Below are positions 1 to 5,511 of a DNA stretch of 5,551 bases, piece by piece; within the stretch, counting starts at the first letter, position 1, and each line of letters begins with the position of its first letter. The notes under the pieces are model-generated. The model did not search any database and was not told the origin of the DNA. It was given only the letters and a program-made list of their open reading frames with translations. The translations under genes and the position numbers were made by a program. The stretch comes from Bryobacterales bacterium (GTDB lineage Bacteria; Acidobacteriota; Terriglobia; Bryobacterales; Bryobacteraceae), in contig PKYZ01000461.1 of the NCBI GenBank assembly GCA_003132865.1, positions 1-5,551 on the forward strand, given 5' to 3'.

Positions 1-1
1 C

Positions 2-70
2 AACAACTTCACGCTTCCGGCGGTCACCATCGCGCAGATCTACAAGTCGCGCTGGCAGGTGGAATTGTTT
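2..70 (+). pseudogene. IS4-family transposase, truncated C-terminal fragment
   Basis: Reading from base 2, 23 codons give a segment that includes LPAVTIAQIYKSRWQVELF. This is the typical IS4-family DDE transposase stretch around the Y-(2)-R-(3)-E-(6)-K signature. Tyr (codon 14), Arg (codon 17) and the catalytic Glu (codon 21) are present. In this family a Phe-Lys-Trp segment and the signature Lys normally follow. Here the similarity stops abruptly after base 70 and the frame runs on into unrelated sequence (VESLTCC). The gene enters from outside the window, and its 3' end has been lost or displaced by the adjoining recombinase cassette. It is a remnant and cannot encode a working transposase. 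The family call rests on a short but characteristic motif. Confidence 0.8.
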
Positions 71-105
71 GTCGAGAGCTTGACATGTTGCACTCCTTCA
101 GATGT

Positions 106-2159
106 TTATGGAATTTCAAGGATCAACTGCGCTGAATCGGCCACTGGTGGGGTCTCTGGATGGTTCCTGCTGGCCAGGCATCGCTCGACATCCGTTGCGC
201 GCAGAATCCATGGTGCGCCCACACACGCCTGCGTCGCCGGCAACTGTTTCAGCCGAATCAGCCGCAAAACAGTGGTCGGCGTGACGCCGAACACGACGGC
301 AGATTCACTGACGGACATTTCGCCGCGTGCCTGCCGCTCTCCTTCACAGTAGACCGAAATCTCATGGTTGTTGCGCAGCGAGCAGATACGCTTCGCCGTC
401 CAGATTTGTCCGTGTGCCGTGCGGCGTTGATTCCGATTCAGGATCGAAGCGATCCGCACGTCTGGTTCGATCCGCGCCAGCATGCGAACGATCTCCACCA
501 AGTCATCGTCGGTGACAAACCGATGCCGGCCCGTGAGAATCTTCTGGAACTCCACCTGCGTATGATCCCCACCCTGCCAATGCAACACGAGGCGTATTGT
601 CTCGCCATCACAGGTGGCGATGATCTCTTTCAGAGCGATACGAAGGAGGCGTTTCTTGTGCTCCGGCAAACTGTGTGGATCATCCCAGAGGCTGGGGAGA
701 TCCCGCGCGAAAGCCAGCAGTTCCCGTTTCTGTGTGTCAGTGAGTGGGCGCTCGCGACTTTGTTGCAACGTCACCAGCTCGGCTTCAAGCTGCGCCTCCG
801 TGGTCAGCGCTTGGTTCCAGCGGCGTTCGAGCTCCGCCGCCACGAGCCGATTCCCCGGATCCACCGCATCATACTGGCGCCGGGCGCGTGTCACTTCGTA
901 GCGCGCGTGCTCTAACGCCAATGCCTTCTGCTGAACCCGCTCGTCGCTGGCGCCTTGCAGGGACTCGATCGCCCCAATGGCGGCTTCACTGCCGAACGGC
1001 CTCAGGCATTGCAGCAGTTGCTCCGACACTAAGCGATCGGCACGGAGCCCGCCGAACATTACGCAACACGCGCGATCGCGATTGAGAAGATACCCCGAGC
1101 ACTGATACCTAGTCACACGGGGAGCGGGATACTGCGCCAGTAACTTGGAGCCACAATGACCACAGCGCAGCAGCCCAGCGAGCAGCGCCCCGCCGTGTTT
1201 GACTGCTCCGCGCACCGCATTACCTCTCGCATTGTCGTTGTGGGCAATCATAGTCTGATTGCTCTGATAGACATCCCAGTCAATGTAACTCTCGTGATGG
1301 TCCATAATCAACACCGCCCAGTCCTCGCGACGGCGCTGCACTTGTCGACGGACCCGCTTCTGTCCGGCATCCAGCCGCACTACCGTCTTGCTGCGCCCAT
1401 ACGCGTATGCTCCGGCGTAGACCGGATTCTTCAACACGCTGAGCACCGTGTGGTATCGAGCGGGCTGCCAGACGATCTCGCGCACCTCTTCCGGCCCGCG
1501 AGCGACCGGCAACTCAATATGCTGCTGATCAAACCAGAAATAGGCCTGCCTCACGCTGCCCAATTCCGCAAATTTGCGAAAGATGAGATCGATGGTGGAC
1601 GCCACCCTGGCGTCCGGATCTTTCTCGATACGGTCGTCCGATCCTTTGACATACCCGATCAGAACCCGTCGAACCAAGGCCCCTCGCTGCGCCTTCTGCA
1701 GCAGCGCCGCGTGCGCGCGTTCGCGGAAGCTCGCGACTTCCATTTCGCTGATCGTTCCCTTCATGCCCAACAACAATCGATCGTTCGTGAGTCTGGGGTC
1801 ATAGACCGCTTCGGCGTCGATCAGCAGCGCACCGACGACGCTGCAAAAGTCCAGCAAGGTATGCCAGTCCCGGCCATTGCGCGCCAGCCGCGACGCTTCA
1901 ATGCTGAAGACGGCGCCGACCTGCCCATCGCACAGCGCGCGCAACAGACGTTCAAAGCCGGGGCGGTGTGTCCCGGATCCCGAGATCCCGAGATCGTCAT
2001 CGATCACATCGATGTCTTGCCAGCCCAGCGCACGTGCACGATCGACAGGGCATACTGGCGCCGTTGGCTTTCAAGATTGTGCTGCACTTGATCAGGCGTG
2101 GACTGACGGACGTACACACAAGCCCGCCGGGCCAGATGATCAGCGGTGATCTTGTTCAT
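106..2159 (-). pseudogene. Large serine recombinase (resolvase/recombinase/zinc ribbon), one-base frameshift
   Basis: This would be a site-specific DNA recombinase using an active-site serine. Translation starts at ATG 2159-2157 behind AGGAGG. The first 38 codons contain ACVYVRQSTPDQVQHNLESQ with the presumed nucleophile Ser20, then run out of frame to a TGA at 2006-2004. Removing the frame slip near 2045 (CCCTGTCG where CCCTGGTCG would restore the frame) joins this to DRARALGWQDIDVIDDDLG. The frame is then open to TAA at 108-106, giving about 684 residues. In corrected numbering: resolvase domain about 1-155 (ASRLARNGRDW motif); recombinase domain about 165-265 (NPVYAGAYAYGRSK); zinc ribbon with Cys333, Cys336, Cys354 and Cys365/366; coiled coil about 405-475; and a C-terminal excisionase-like helix-turn-helix (about 615-655, SESAVVFGVTPTTVLRLI). 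The long downstream frame lacks the catalytic serine, so no active product is expected without frameshifting or a sequence correction. The family call is secure. Confidence 0.9.
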
Positions 2160-2314
2160 TGCAGTCCTCCTCGTGGATCATCTTGGCCAGCGCCTGCATC
2201 CAAGTGCACCAAGGCCTGGCGTAGCTGCTCTTGCACGTCCAGTGGGAGTCGTACGGCGGGAGCGGCGGGCGGTTCTTCGAAGAGTTGTCGCTGGCGTCTT
2301 GCTCGGGGCTGCAT
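2140..2314 (-). pseudogene. Small accessory protein of the recombinase cassette, frameshifted
   Basis: ATG 2314-2312 follows a perfect AGGAGG. The first 38 codons read MQPRARRQRQLFEE..., with a basic start, a QLFE motif and a predicted helix (LDVQEQLRQALVHL). Similar proteins of about 55-65 residues, often with an RQLSLFE-like start, commonly precede large serine recombinases. Their function is not established to my knowledge. After Leu38 an extra G near 2200 (TTGGATG where TTGATG would fit) throws the frame, and the shifted frame ends at a TGA overlapping the recombinase ATG. Correcting it gives MQALAKMIHEEDCNEQDHR and a stop at 2142-2140, for about 57 residues that overlap the recombinase start by 20 bases. 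This overlap suggests translational coupling. The continuation in the second frame ends as the family's acidic/His-rich tails do, which supports a real frameshift. Confidence 0.65.
2166..2171 (-). promoter_or_regulatory. Shine-Dalgarno of the serine recombinase
   Basis: AGGAGG on the minus strand lies 6 nt before ATG 2159-2157. It fixes the recombinase start upstream of the frameshift and shows that the GTG at 2007 is not the true start. It lies inside the coding region of the small accessory gene, consistent with coupled translation. Confidence 0.85.
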
Positions 2315-2320
2315 CGTGAT

Positions 2321-2326
2321 CCTCCT
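2321..2326 (-). promoter_or_regulatory. Shine-Dalgarno of the accessory gene
   Basis: AGGAGG on the minus strand, 6 nt before ATG 2314-2312. It selects this ATG over two in-frame ATGs farther upstream (2344 and 2335), which have no such site. Confidence 0.75.
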
Positions 2327-2327
2327 G

Positions 2328-2342
2328 GTGCACATTGTGCAC
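2328..2342. repeat. GTGCAC-ATT-GTGCAC inverted repeat at the cassette edge
   Basis: Two self-palindromic GTGCAC hexamers are separated by ATT, making a 15-bp dyad directly upstream of the accessory gene's ribosome site and about 25 bp inside the inferred right boundary. It could be a recombinase half-site or an operator for the cassette. The dyad is plain in the sequence; the role is inference. Confidence 0.5.
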
Positions 2343-2363
2343 ACACGAGGAGAGGCAGGTCAC

Positions 2364-2681
2364 CGACGTCTCTTCCAGGATCTTCCCAAGCTGTACTGGC
2401 AGCACTGGGTCGGCGTCTTCCACCTTTTTCCGACCGCCACCCGCCTCCCGGATTTGTCCTTGCTCCGCCACCGCCAGTTTCTTCCGACTGTTCAACTCCG
2501 CCACCGCCTTGGTGATCGTCGTTCGCGACATCCCCGTCAACTCCGATAAGCGGCTAATTCCCCCTCGTCCTTGATCCAGCGCTTTATCGGCCACGAACAA
2601 CCGCGCCTGATACTCATTGAGCGTACCGAGAACTTTCAGCCAGCGACTTTCTCGCGCTGTACGACGTGCGGACCTTATCAT
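2364..2681 (-). pseudogene. ISAzo13-family transposase, N-terminal fragment
   Basis: From ATG 2681-2679 about 106 codons resemble the N-terminal part of ISAzo13-family transposases. Residues about 20-35 read TLNEYQARLFVADKAL. Residues 38-62 hold a GRGGISRLSELTGMSRTTITK helix-turn-helix-like segment, and residues 78-86 hold IREAGGGRKK. In complete members an LEETT-type segment is followed by GDPM and the W-T-x-K-S-T-R region with the DDE core. Here similarity ends at LEETS (codons 102-106) and the frame continues into the recombinase cassette, so the catalytic core is missing. The start is uncertain: another frame just upstream (GTG 2686) gives VDDKVRTSYSARK, which looks more like a transposase N-terminus and would imply a small frameshift near 2655-2660. 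Confidence 0.8.
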
Positions 2682-2723
2682 CCACCCTACAGTATCCGAA
2701 ACCGCGTCAAATGTCCAGCTTGT

Positions 2724-2864
2724 TTATCCGGCCCCCTTAGCCTTGGGTGCGCCCCGGTTTGGGCGGGGAGCCTTGGTTGCCGACGCTGGCTGGAGCGCAA
2801 CCTGCGCACCCTGTTCGGCCCCAGCGGCGGTGTTTTCGGTGGCGGTGGCTTCTACGTTCGTCAT
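2724..2864 (-). pseudogene. DUF3489-like protein, N-terminal 46 codons only
   Basis: ATG 2864-2862 lies 8 nt after AAGGA. The product starts MTNVEATATENTAAGAEQGA and ends PRPNRGAPKAKGAG at TAA 2726-2724. This Ala/Thr/Glu-rich start followed by a Lys/Pro/Ala-rich linker closely recalls DUF3489-containing proteins. In those, a long basic linker leads to a C-terminal winged-helix-like DUF3489 domain (LRRPxGATLxEI-type). That domain is absent here. The frame stops right where the ISAzo13-related segment begins, so the IS probably inserted in the linker and supplied the stop codon. Function of the family is not firmly known; a DNA-associated role is only guessed from its basic linker. The assignment rests on remembered N-terminal similarity. 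Confidence 0.6.
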
Positions 2865-2937
2865 GGTTTGGAATCCTTTCGGCGGCGGGCGGCCGCGCAC
2901 AACGATTCATCACTCTAGGGGCGCGCACTTGCAAGCT

Positions 2938-2952
2938 ATTTCTACGAGAAAT
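2938..2952. repeat. Small dyad ATTTCT-ACG-AGAAAT
   Basis: Six-base perfect arms flank a 3-base centre, about 74 bp upstream of the DUF3489-like start. It could be an operator for that gene. Nothing else supports a role, and a 6-bp arm can occur by chance. Confidence 0.3.
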
Positions 2953-2999
2953 TGACGGTGGCGAAGGACTGGCGATGCGGGGGTGGGGGCAGGCCGCTC

Positions 3000-3021
3000 A
3001 CCAAACGCCGATTTTCCGGGA
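3000..3021 (+). repeat. 22-bp direct repeat, copy 1
   Basis: Matches 3731-3752 at 20 of 22 positions, differing at 3006 (C/T) and 3019 (G/A). The shared core is GCCGATTTTCCG. The two copies are in the same orientation and 731 bp apart, bracketing the broken zinc-ribbon gene and the gene-poor stretch after it. Confidence 0.7.
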
Positions 3022-3045
3022 CCAACGTTGCTTGGCCCGCCACAG

Positions 3046-3510
3046 ATGCATGCCCCACTCACGCTCATCGAAACGCCTCCTGCGCTGGCCTGCCTGCACT
3101 GCGCATCCACCCAGGCCACGGTGCGGCGGCAACGGGCAATCGCCGGCGCCCTATTGGGCTACACCACCAACTGCGTCTGCTGCGACCCGGAGACCGGCAA
3201 CGCCTGCCCCCAGTGCGGCAGCCAAAATCTGGCGTATTAAACCTATGACTGCGGCTGGGACTCGGAAACCGGCTGCGCGGACGCGGGCGAGCGCTACCGC
3301 TGCCTGGACTGCGGTTCTACCGGCGACGTGGACGACACCGCCCCCCGCCCTGGTGATGCTGGCTCAGCCGGCGCGCAAGCCCATGACGCCTGCGATTTCT
3401 GCGGCGCAGTCTGCCGGAGGTGGCGTGATGCAACTCCCTTGGTCCGGACCCACGATGCAAAAACCAGCCTTGTAAGGAGTGTCCCCTTTTATGTTGAGCG
3501 TGCCGGCTGA
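3046..3510 (+). pseudogene. Cysteine-rich zinc-ribbon protein split by an in-frame TAA
   Basis: ATG 3046 starts MHAPLTLIETPPALACLHC and stays open to TAA 3238-3240 (64 codons). The same frame then runs without interruption to TGA 3508-3510. The first part holds CLHC, a CVCC motif and CPQCG. The part after the TAA begins TYDCGWDSETGC, then RYRCLDCGSTGD and later CDFCG. CPQCG and CLDCG, about 28 residues apart, form a natural four-cysteine zinc ribbon, and the TAA sits between them. This makes the stop a nonsense mutation in a once longer protein. Coding quality is clear to about 3330 and weaker beyond, so the original end is uncertain. No strong ribosome site precedes 3046. I do not recognise a named family; zinc binding is inferred from the cysteine pattern. 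Confidence 0.55.
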
Positions 3511-3601
3511 AGCCTTGCCACCGAAGACGATCGAGCGATTGCTCACTGGATCGGCACCATGGTCGGCTCAACGCCGGCCGGAATCATTTTGAGACCACGC
3601 T

Positions 3602-3628
3602 GCAAACGCCCACATTGTTTGCGTTTTT
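3602..3628 (+). terminator. Weak terminator-like hairpin
   Basis: GCAAAC (3602-3607) pairs with GTTTGC (3617-3622) across a 9-base loop, followed after one G by TTTTT (3624-3628). It is the only hairpin plus T-run seen after the broken zinc-ribbon gene. The stem is only 6 bp with three A-T pairs, so termination strength would be low. Confidence 0.3.
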
Positions 3629-3730
3629 CAGACTTCCCCACCGAGCGATGCCGATAACGAGCAGCAATCTGAATCTAGGCGTGACCACATCAATATGCAG
3701 CTCGAATCCCGGTTTTCATGGGTCGCGTTA

Positions 3731-3752
3731 ACCAAATGCCGATTTTCCGAGA
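3731..3752 (+). repeat. 22-bp direct repeat, copy 2
   Basis: Same orientation as copy 1 at 3000-3021, 20 of 22 identical. It is immediately preceded by GTTAACC. It may mark the end of a duplicated or inserted segment; no inverted copy was seen. Confidence 0.7.
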
Positions 3753-3786
3753 TGTACTTGAGGAGGCAAACAATCATTACGGAAAG

Positions 3787-3805
3787 CTGTTAACCGGGTT
3801 AACAG
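3787..3805. repeat. 19-bp palindrome CTGTTAACCGGGTTAACAG
   Basis: Nine-base perfect arms around a single central G. The arms contain GTTAACC, which also occurs alone at 3727-3733. The compact dyad is typical of a dimeric repressor operator or a recombination site, but no intact gene lies close enough to assign it. Confidence 0.5.
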
Positions 3806-3890
3806 GCCCTACGAAAACCGCGAAAAATGGGCAGAATAGGGCCTCTCACGCCAGGCGAGACCCAAGCCGCGACGCCCAGGAGCGGTGCGC

Positions 3891-4036
3891 ATGGGCGGAA
3901 GCAGTTTGGCTGACGCGGCGGCAAACTCGAGACCAAGTGGTTCTGCTTTGGCGATTACGACTTGGTGGCCGTCTTGGACATGCCGGACAACGTCAGCGCC
4001 GCCGCGTTTTCGCTGGCGGCATCGGCGGGAGGCGCC
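3891..4036 (+). pseudogene. GYD-domain protein remnant
   Basis: Codons 3917-4036 give 40 residues that match the second half of the GYD domain: GGKLETKW, then FCFGDYDLVAVLDMPDNVSAA, then AFSLAASAGGA. GYD proteins are small (about 95-105 residues) ferredoxin-like-fold proteins of unclear function. The name-giving Gly-(Asp)-Tyr-Asp is present. A TGA at 3911-3913 closes this frame upstream. An adjacent frame reads MGGSSLADA from ATG 3891, resembling the GGS/T-x-x-x-A segment that precedes GGKLE in the family, so a frameshift and small deletion are likely. The start of the domain (the M-x-K-Y-L region) is not found. After the final GGA the sequence switches to an opposite-strand remnant at GGCGCC (4031-4036), so the C-terminus is lost as well. 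Confidence 0.7.
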
Positions 4037-4209
4037 GGTAGTCTGCTGGGCGCGGGCGTAGGCCTGCTCCACGACCTCCCAGCGCGCTCGCCGGTACTCC
4101 TCGATAAATTCTGGCAGCCGCATCCAACGTTTGAGGGCTTATGGAGGATTTCACCAAATGCTCGCGCAGCCTGTTCCAGGCCTGTTGGCAGGCTTTCGAC
4201 GATGTAGAT
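4031..4209 (-). pseudogene. Helix-turn-helix protein remnant, one-base frameshift
   Basis: On the minus strand IYIVESLPTGLEQAARAF runs in one frame to HK at 4138. The next frame continues ALKRWMRLPEFIEEYRRA, then RWEVVEQAYARAQQTTGA down to 4031. Inserting one G at 4138 (AAGCCC to AAGGCCC) joins them as ...GEILHKALKRWMRLPEF. The pattern of a short helix, a turn, an RWMRLPEF-type recognition helix and a long YRRAR...VEQAYARAQQTTGA helix resembles small HTH proteins related to phage terminase small subunits. Those proteins usually continue into AA-x-TLLKLM and a leucine/Glu-rich tail, which is absent here because the sequence crosses into the GYD remnant. The gene's start cannot be placed; reading extends upstream to about 4240 without a convincing ribosome site. 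Confidence 0.6.
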
Positions 4210-4263
4210 GCCGTCGCGCGGGCTCCGGAAAGGTTCAGGTAGGCTGCGGCGCCCGGTTCTGTG

Positions 4264-4272
4264 TGATATAAG
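4264..4272 (+). promoter_or_regulatory. Possible extended -10 element before the RidA-like gene
   Basis: TGATATAAG matches the TGnTATAAT extended -10 pattern at all but the final base. No good -35 is present at the right distance. Transcription would start near 4279, leaving a very short leader that barely includes the AAGG ribosome site at 4280-4283. Confidence 0.25.
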
Positions 4273-4289
4273 GCTTCTTAAGGCTTCTG
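4270..4289 (+). repeat. 10-bp tandem repeat over the ribosome-binding region
   Basis: AAGGCTTCTT (4270-4279) is followed directly by AAGGCTTCTG (4280-4289), 9 of 10 identical, ending one base before the RidA-like ATG. The second AAGG is at Shine-Dalgarno distance (7 nt) from ATG 4291. The duplication gives two alternative AAGG sites. Confidence 0.55.
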
Positions 4290-4290
4290 T

Positions 4291-5511
4291 ATGAAACCTA
4301 TCCCTTTGCTTCTCCCGCTCCTGCTTCCGCTGTTGTCTTTCGGCGCTGACGCACATGCCGTCTTGCCGGCATCCGGTCCGGCGCCGGTGGGCCCTTATTC
4401 TCCGGGGGTCGTCGTTGGAGAGTACCTATACGTCTCGGGCCAAGGCGCGCACAGGCCCGACGGCTCGATGCCGGATACGTTCGCGGAGCAGGTAAGGCAA
4501 ACGCTCGAAAACGTGAAGGCCGTTCTGGAAGCCGGTGGTCTGACAATGGAACACATTGTCTACACGCAGGTTTACCTGGACGACGTGCAGAAGTTCGACC
4601 AGATGAACGGCGTTTACGCCCAATACTTCCTGAAAGGGCCGCCCGCGCGGGCGACCCTCGGCGTCGCGAAGCTGCCGGGCACGCCCGTCGAGATCAACGC
4701 CGTTGCCGTACGGGATCTGGCCACCAAAAAGCCTGTCTTGTTGGCGGGCTATGACCCGCGCGAGCCGGTGTCGCCAGGCATGCTGACGCACGACCGGCTG
4801 TTCGTCTCAGCAATGCGCGGGCGGGATCTTCACACCGGAATTGTCCCGTCAGACGCCGCCGCGCAGGTGGATGCCGCGCTCGATGGGGTCAAGGCCGTGC
4901 TGGAGGCGGCTGGTCTTAATCTGAGCCACATGGTTTTCGTCAATCCCTACCTGACAAAGCAGATTCCCATGCGGGTGATGAACAAGCTGTACGCCAACCG
5001 CTTCGAGTTCGGGAATACTCCGGCGCGGGCGACTATCGAAGTCTCCAGCCTGCCCGACGGCGCCCAGATCGAGTACACCGGAGTTGCCGTGAGAGATCTG
5101 AGCCGGCGTCGCGCCGTGCGGCCGAAAAATATGCCGCCCAGCCCCACCGCCAGCCCGTGCGTCTTTGCCGGGGACACGCTATACTGCTCCGCAAAGGACG
5201 CTTTCATTCCGGGTCCCAACGCGGGCATCTACGCGACCACCATCGAGCACCAGGTGCGGCAGTCGATACGCAACCTGCTCGACAATCTGGAAGAGGCGGA
5301 CATGGATTTGGGCGACGTGGTGGCGGCCAATGTCTATCTGGCCGATATCTCGGATTTTCAAGCCATGAATAGGATTTACGCCAAGTACTTTAAGGCGCCA
5401 TACCCGGCCAGGACCACTATTCAACAAATTGCGCCAGTAGAGCGGAAGGCGGATGACGAAGGCGAGTATCCGGCGCTGGAGCAGATTTCGCTGATCGCGG
5501 TGAGGCGATAG
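4291..5511 (+). CDS. Exported protein with three tandem RidA/YjgF domains
   Basis: An intact 406-residue protein. It starts with a signal peptide: Lys2, a Leu/Pro-rich core and a likely cut after Ala-His-Ala23. Three RidA-type domains follow, about residues 24-142, 148-270 and 283-406. RidA enzymes hydrolyse reactive enamine/imine intermediates using an Arg (Arg105 in E. coli RidA) with a Glu (Glu120). The Arg is kept in all three domains: Arg120 in PPARAT, Arg246 in TPARAT and Arg374 in YPARTT. The matching Glu is Glu134 in domain 1 and Glu261 in domain 2. Domain 3 has Gln398 there and a 9-10 residue acidic insert before it. Domain 1 keeps the canonical VGPYSPGV and VSGQ motifs; domains 2 and 3 have diverged at these. 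Three fused domains in one chain could mimic the usual RidA trimer. Ordinary RidA is cytosolic and about 130 residues, so export and triplication are unusual. The substrate is unknown. ATG 4291 is supported by AAGG 7 nt upstream and by the signal peptide. Confidence 0.92.
   Translation: MKPIPLLLPLLLPLLSFGADAHAVLPASGPAPVGPYSPGVVVGEYLYVSGQGAHRPDGSMPDTFAEQVRQTLENVKAVLEAGGLTMEHIVYTQVYLDDVQKFDQMNGVYAQYFLKGPPARATLGVAKLPGTPVEINAVAVRDLATKKPVLLAGYDPREPVSPGMLTHDRLFVSAMRGRDLHTGIVPSDAAAQVDAALDGVKAVLEAAGLNLSHMVFVNPYLTKQIPMRVMNKLYANRFEFGNTPARATIEVSSLPDGAQIEYTGVAVRDLSRRRAVRPKNMPPSPTASPCVFAGDTLYCSAKDAFIPGPNAGIYATTIEHQVRQSIRNLLDNLEEADMDLGDVVAANVYLADISDFQAMNRIYAKYFKAPYPARTTIQQIAPVERKADDEGEYPALEQISLIAVRR

Larger units (their letters stand above)
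71..2366 (-). mobile_element. Large serine recombinase cassette (recombinase plus small accessory gene), decayed
   Basis: Two tightly coupled minus-strand genes, a small accessory gene and a large serine recombinase, lie between two unrelated broken transposase genes. The left edge is set where IS4 transposase similarity ends (base 70/71). The right edge is set where ISAzo13 transposase similarity ends (about 2364-2370). The left edge carries an imperfect 14-bp dyad, GTCGAGAGCTTGAC (71-84). Near the right edge is a GTGCAC-ATT-GTGCAC inverted repeat (2328-2342). I could not identify a matching core shared by both ends, so the exact boundaries are inferred. Both cassette genes carry single-base frameshifts, so the element as written is inactive. 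Confidence 0.6.
3511..3890. other. Gene-poor stretch between remnants
   Basis: About 380 bases with no recognisable gene on either strand. Short open frames here lack ribosome sites and family motifs. Base composition falls compared with the flanks: AT-richer runs occur near 3590-3630 and 3750-3840. The stretch contains a weak terminator-like hairpin (3602-3628), the second copy of the 22-bp direct repeat (3731-3752) and a 19-bp palindrome (3787-3805). The sequence GTTAACC occurs at 3727-3733 and again within the palindrome. It may be eroded mobile-element sequence. Confidence 0.5.

Noticed and set aside
160..915. Plus-strand open frame of 251 codons
   Set aside because: Antisense shadow of the recombinase C-terminal half; no ribosome site and no recognisable domain.
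1156..2091. Long plus-strand open frame of 311 codons
   Set aside because: It lies wholly opposite the serine recombinase, has no family motif, and its open state follows from the high-GC coding strand below it.
2747..3475. Plus-strand open frame of 242 codons
   Set aside because: It crosses the DUF3489-like fragment in antisense and the zinc-ribbon gene in the wrong frame; low-complexity Pro/Ala composition only.
3364..3546. Minus-strand 60-codon frame (MSNRSIVFGGKAS...)
   Set aside because: Looks mildly protein-like but has no Shine-Dalgarno or known family, and overlaps the zinc-ribbon frame. It cannot be supported over the plus-strand reading.
3718..4041. Plus-strand 107-codon frame starting MGRVNQMPIFRD
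   Set aside because: No ribosome site. Its second half overlaps the GYD remnant in another frame and becomes Arg/Gly-rich, and its start falls on the direct repeat.
4426..4791. Minus-strand frames opposite the RidA-like gene
   Set aside because: Mirror-frame artefacts of a well-supported coding sequence.
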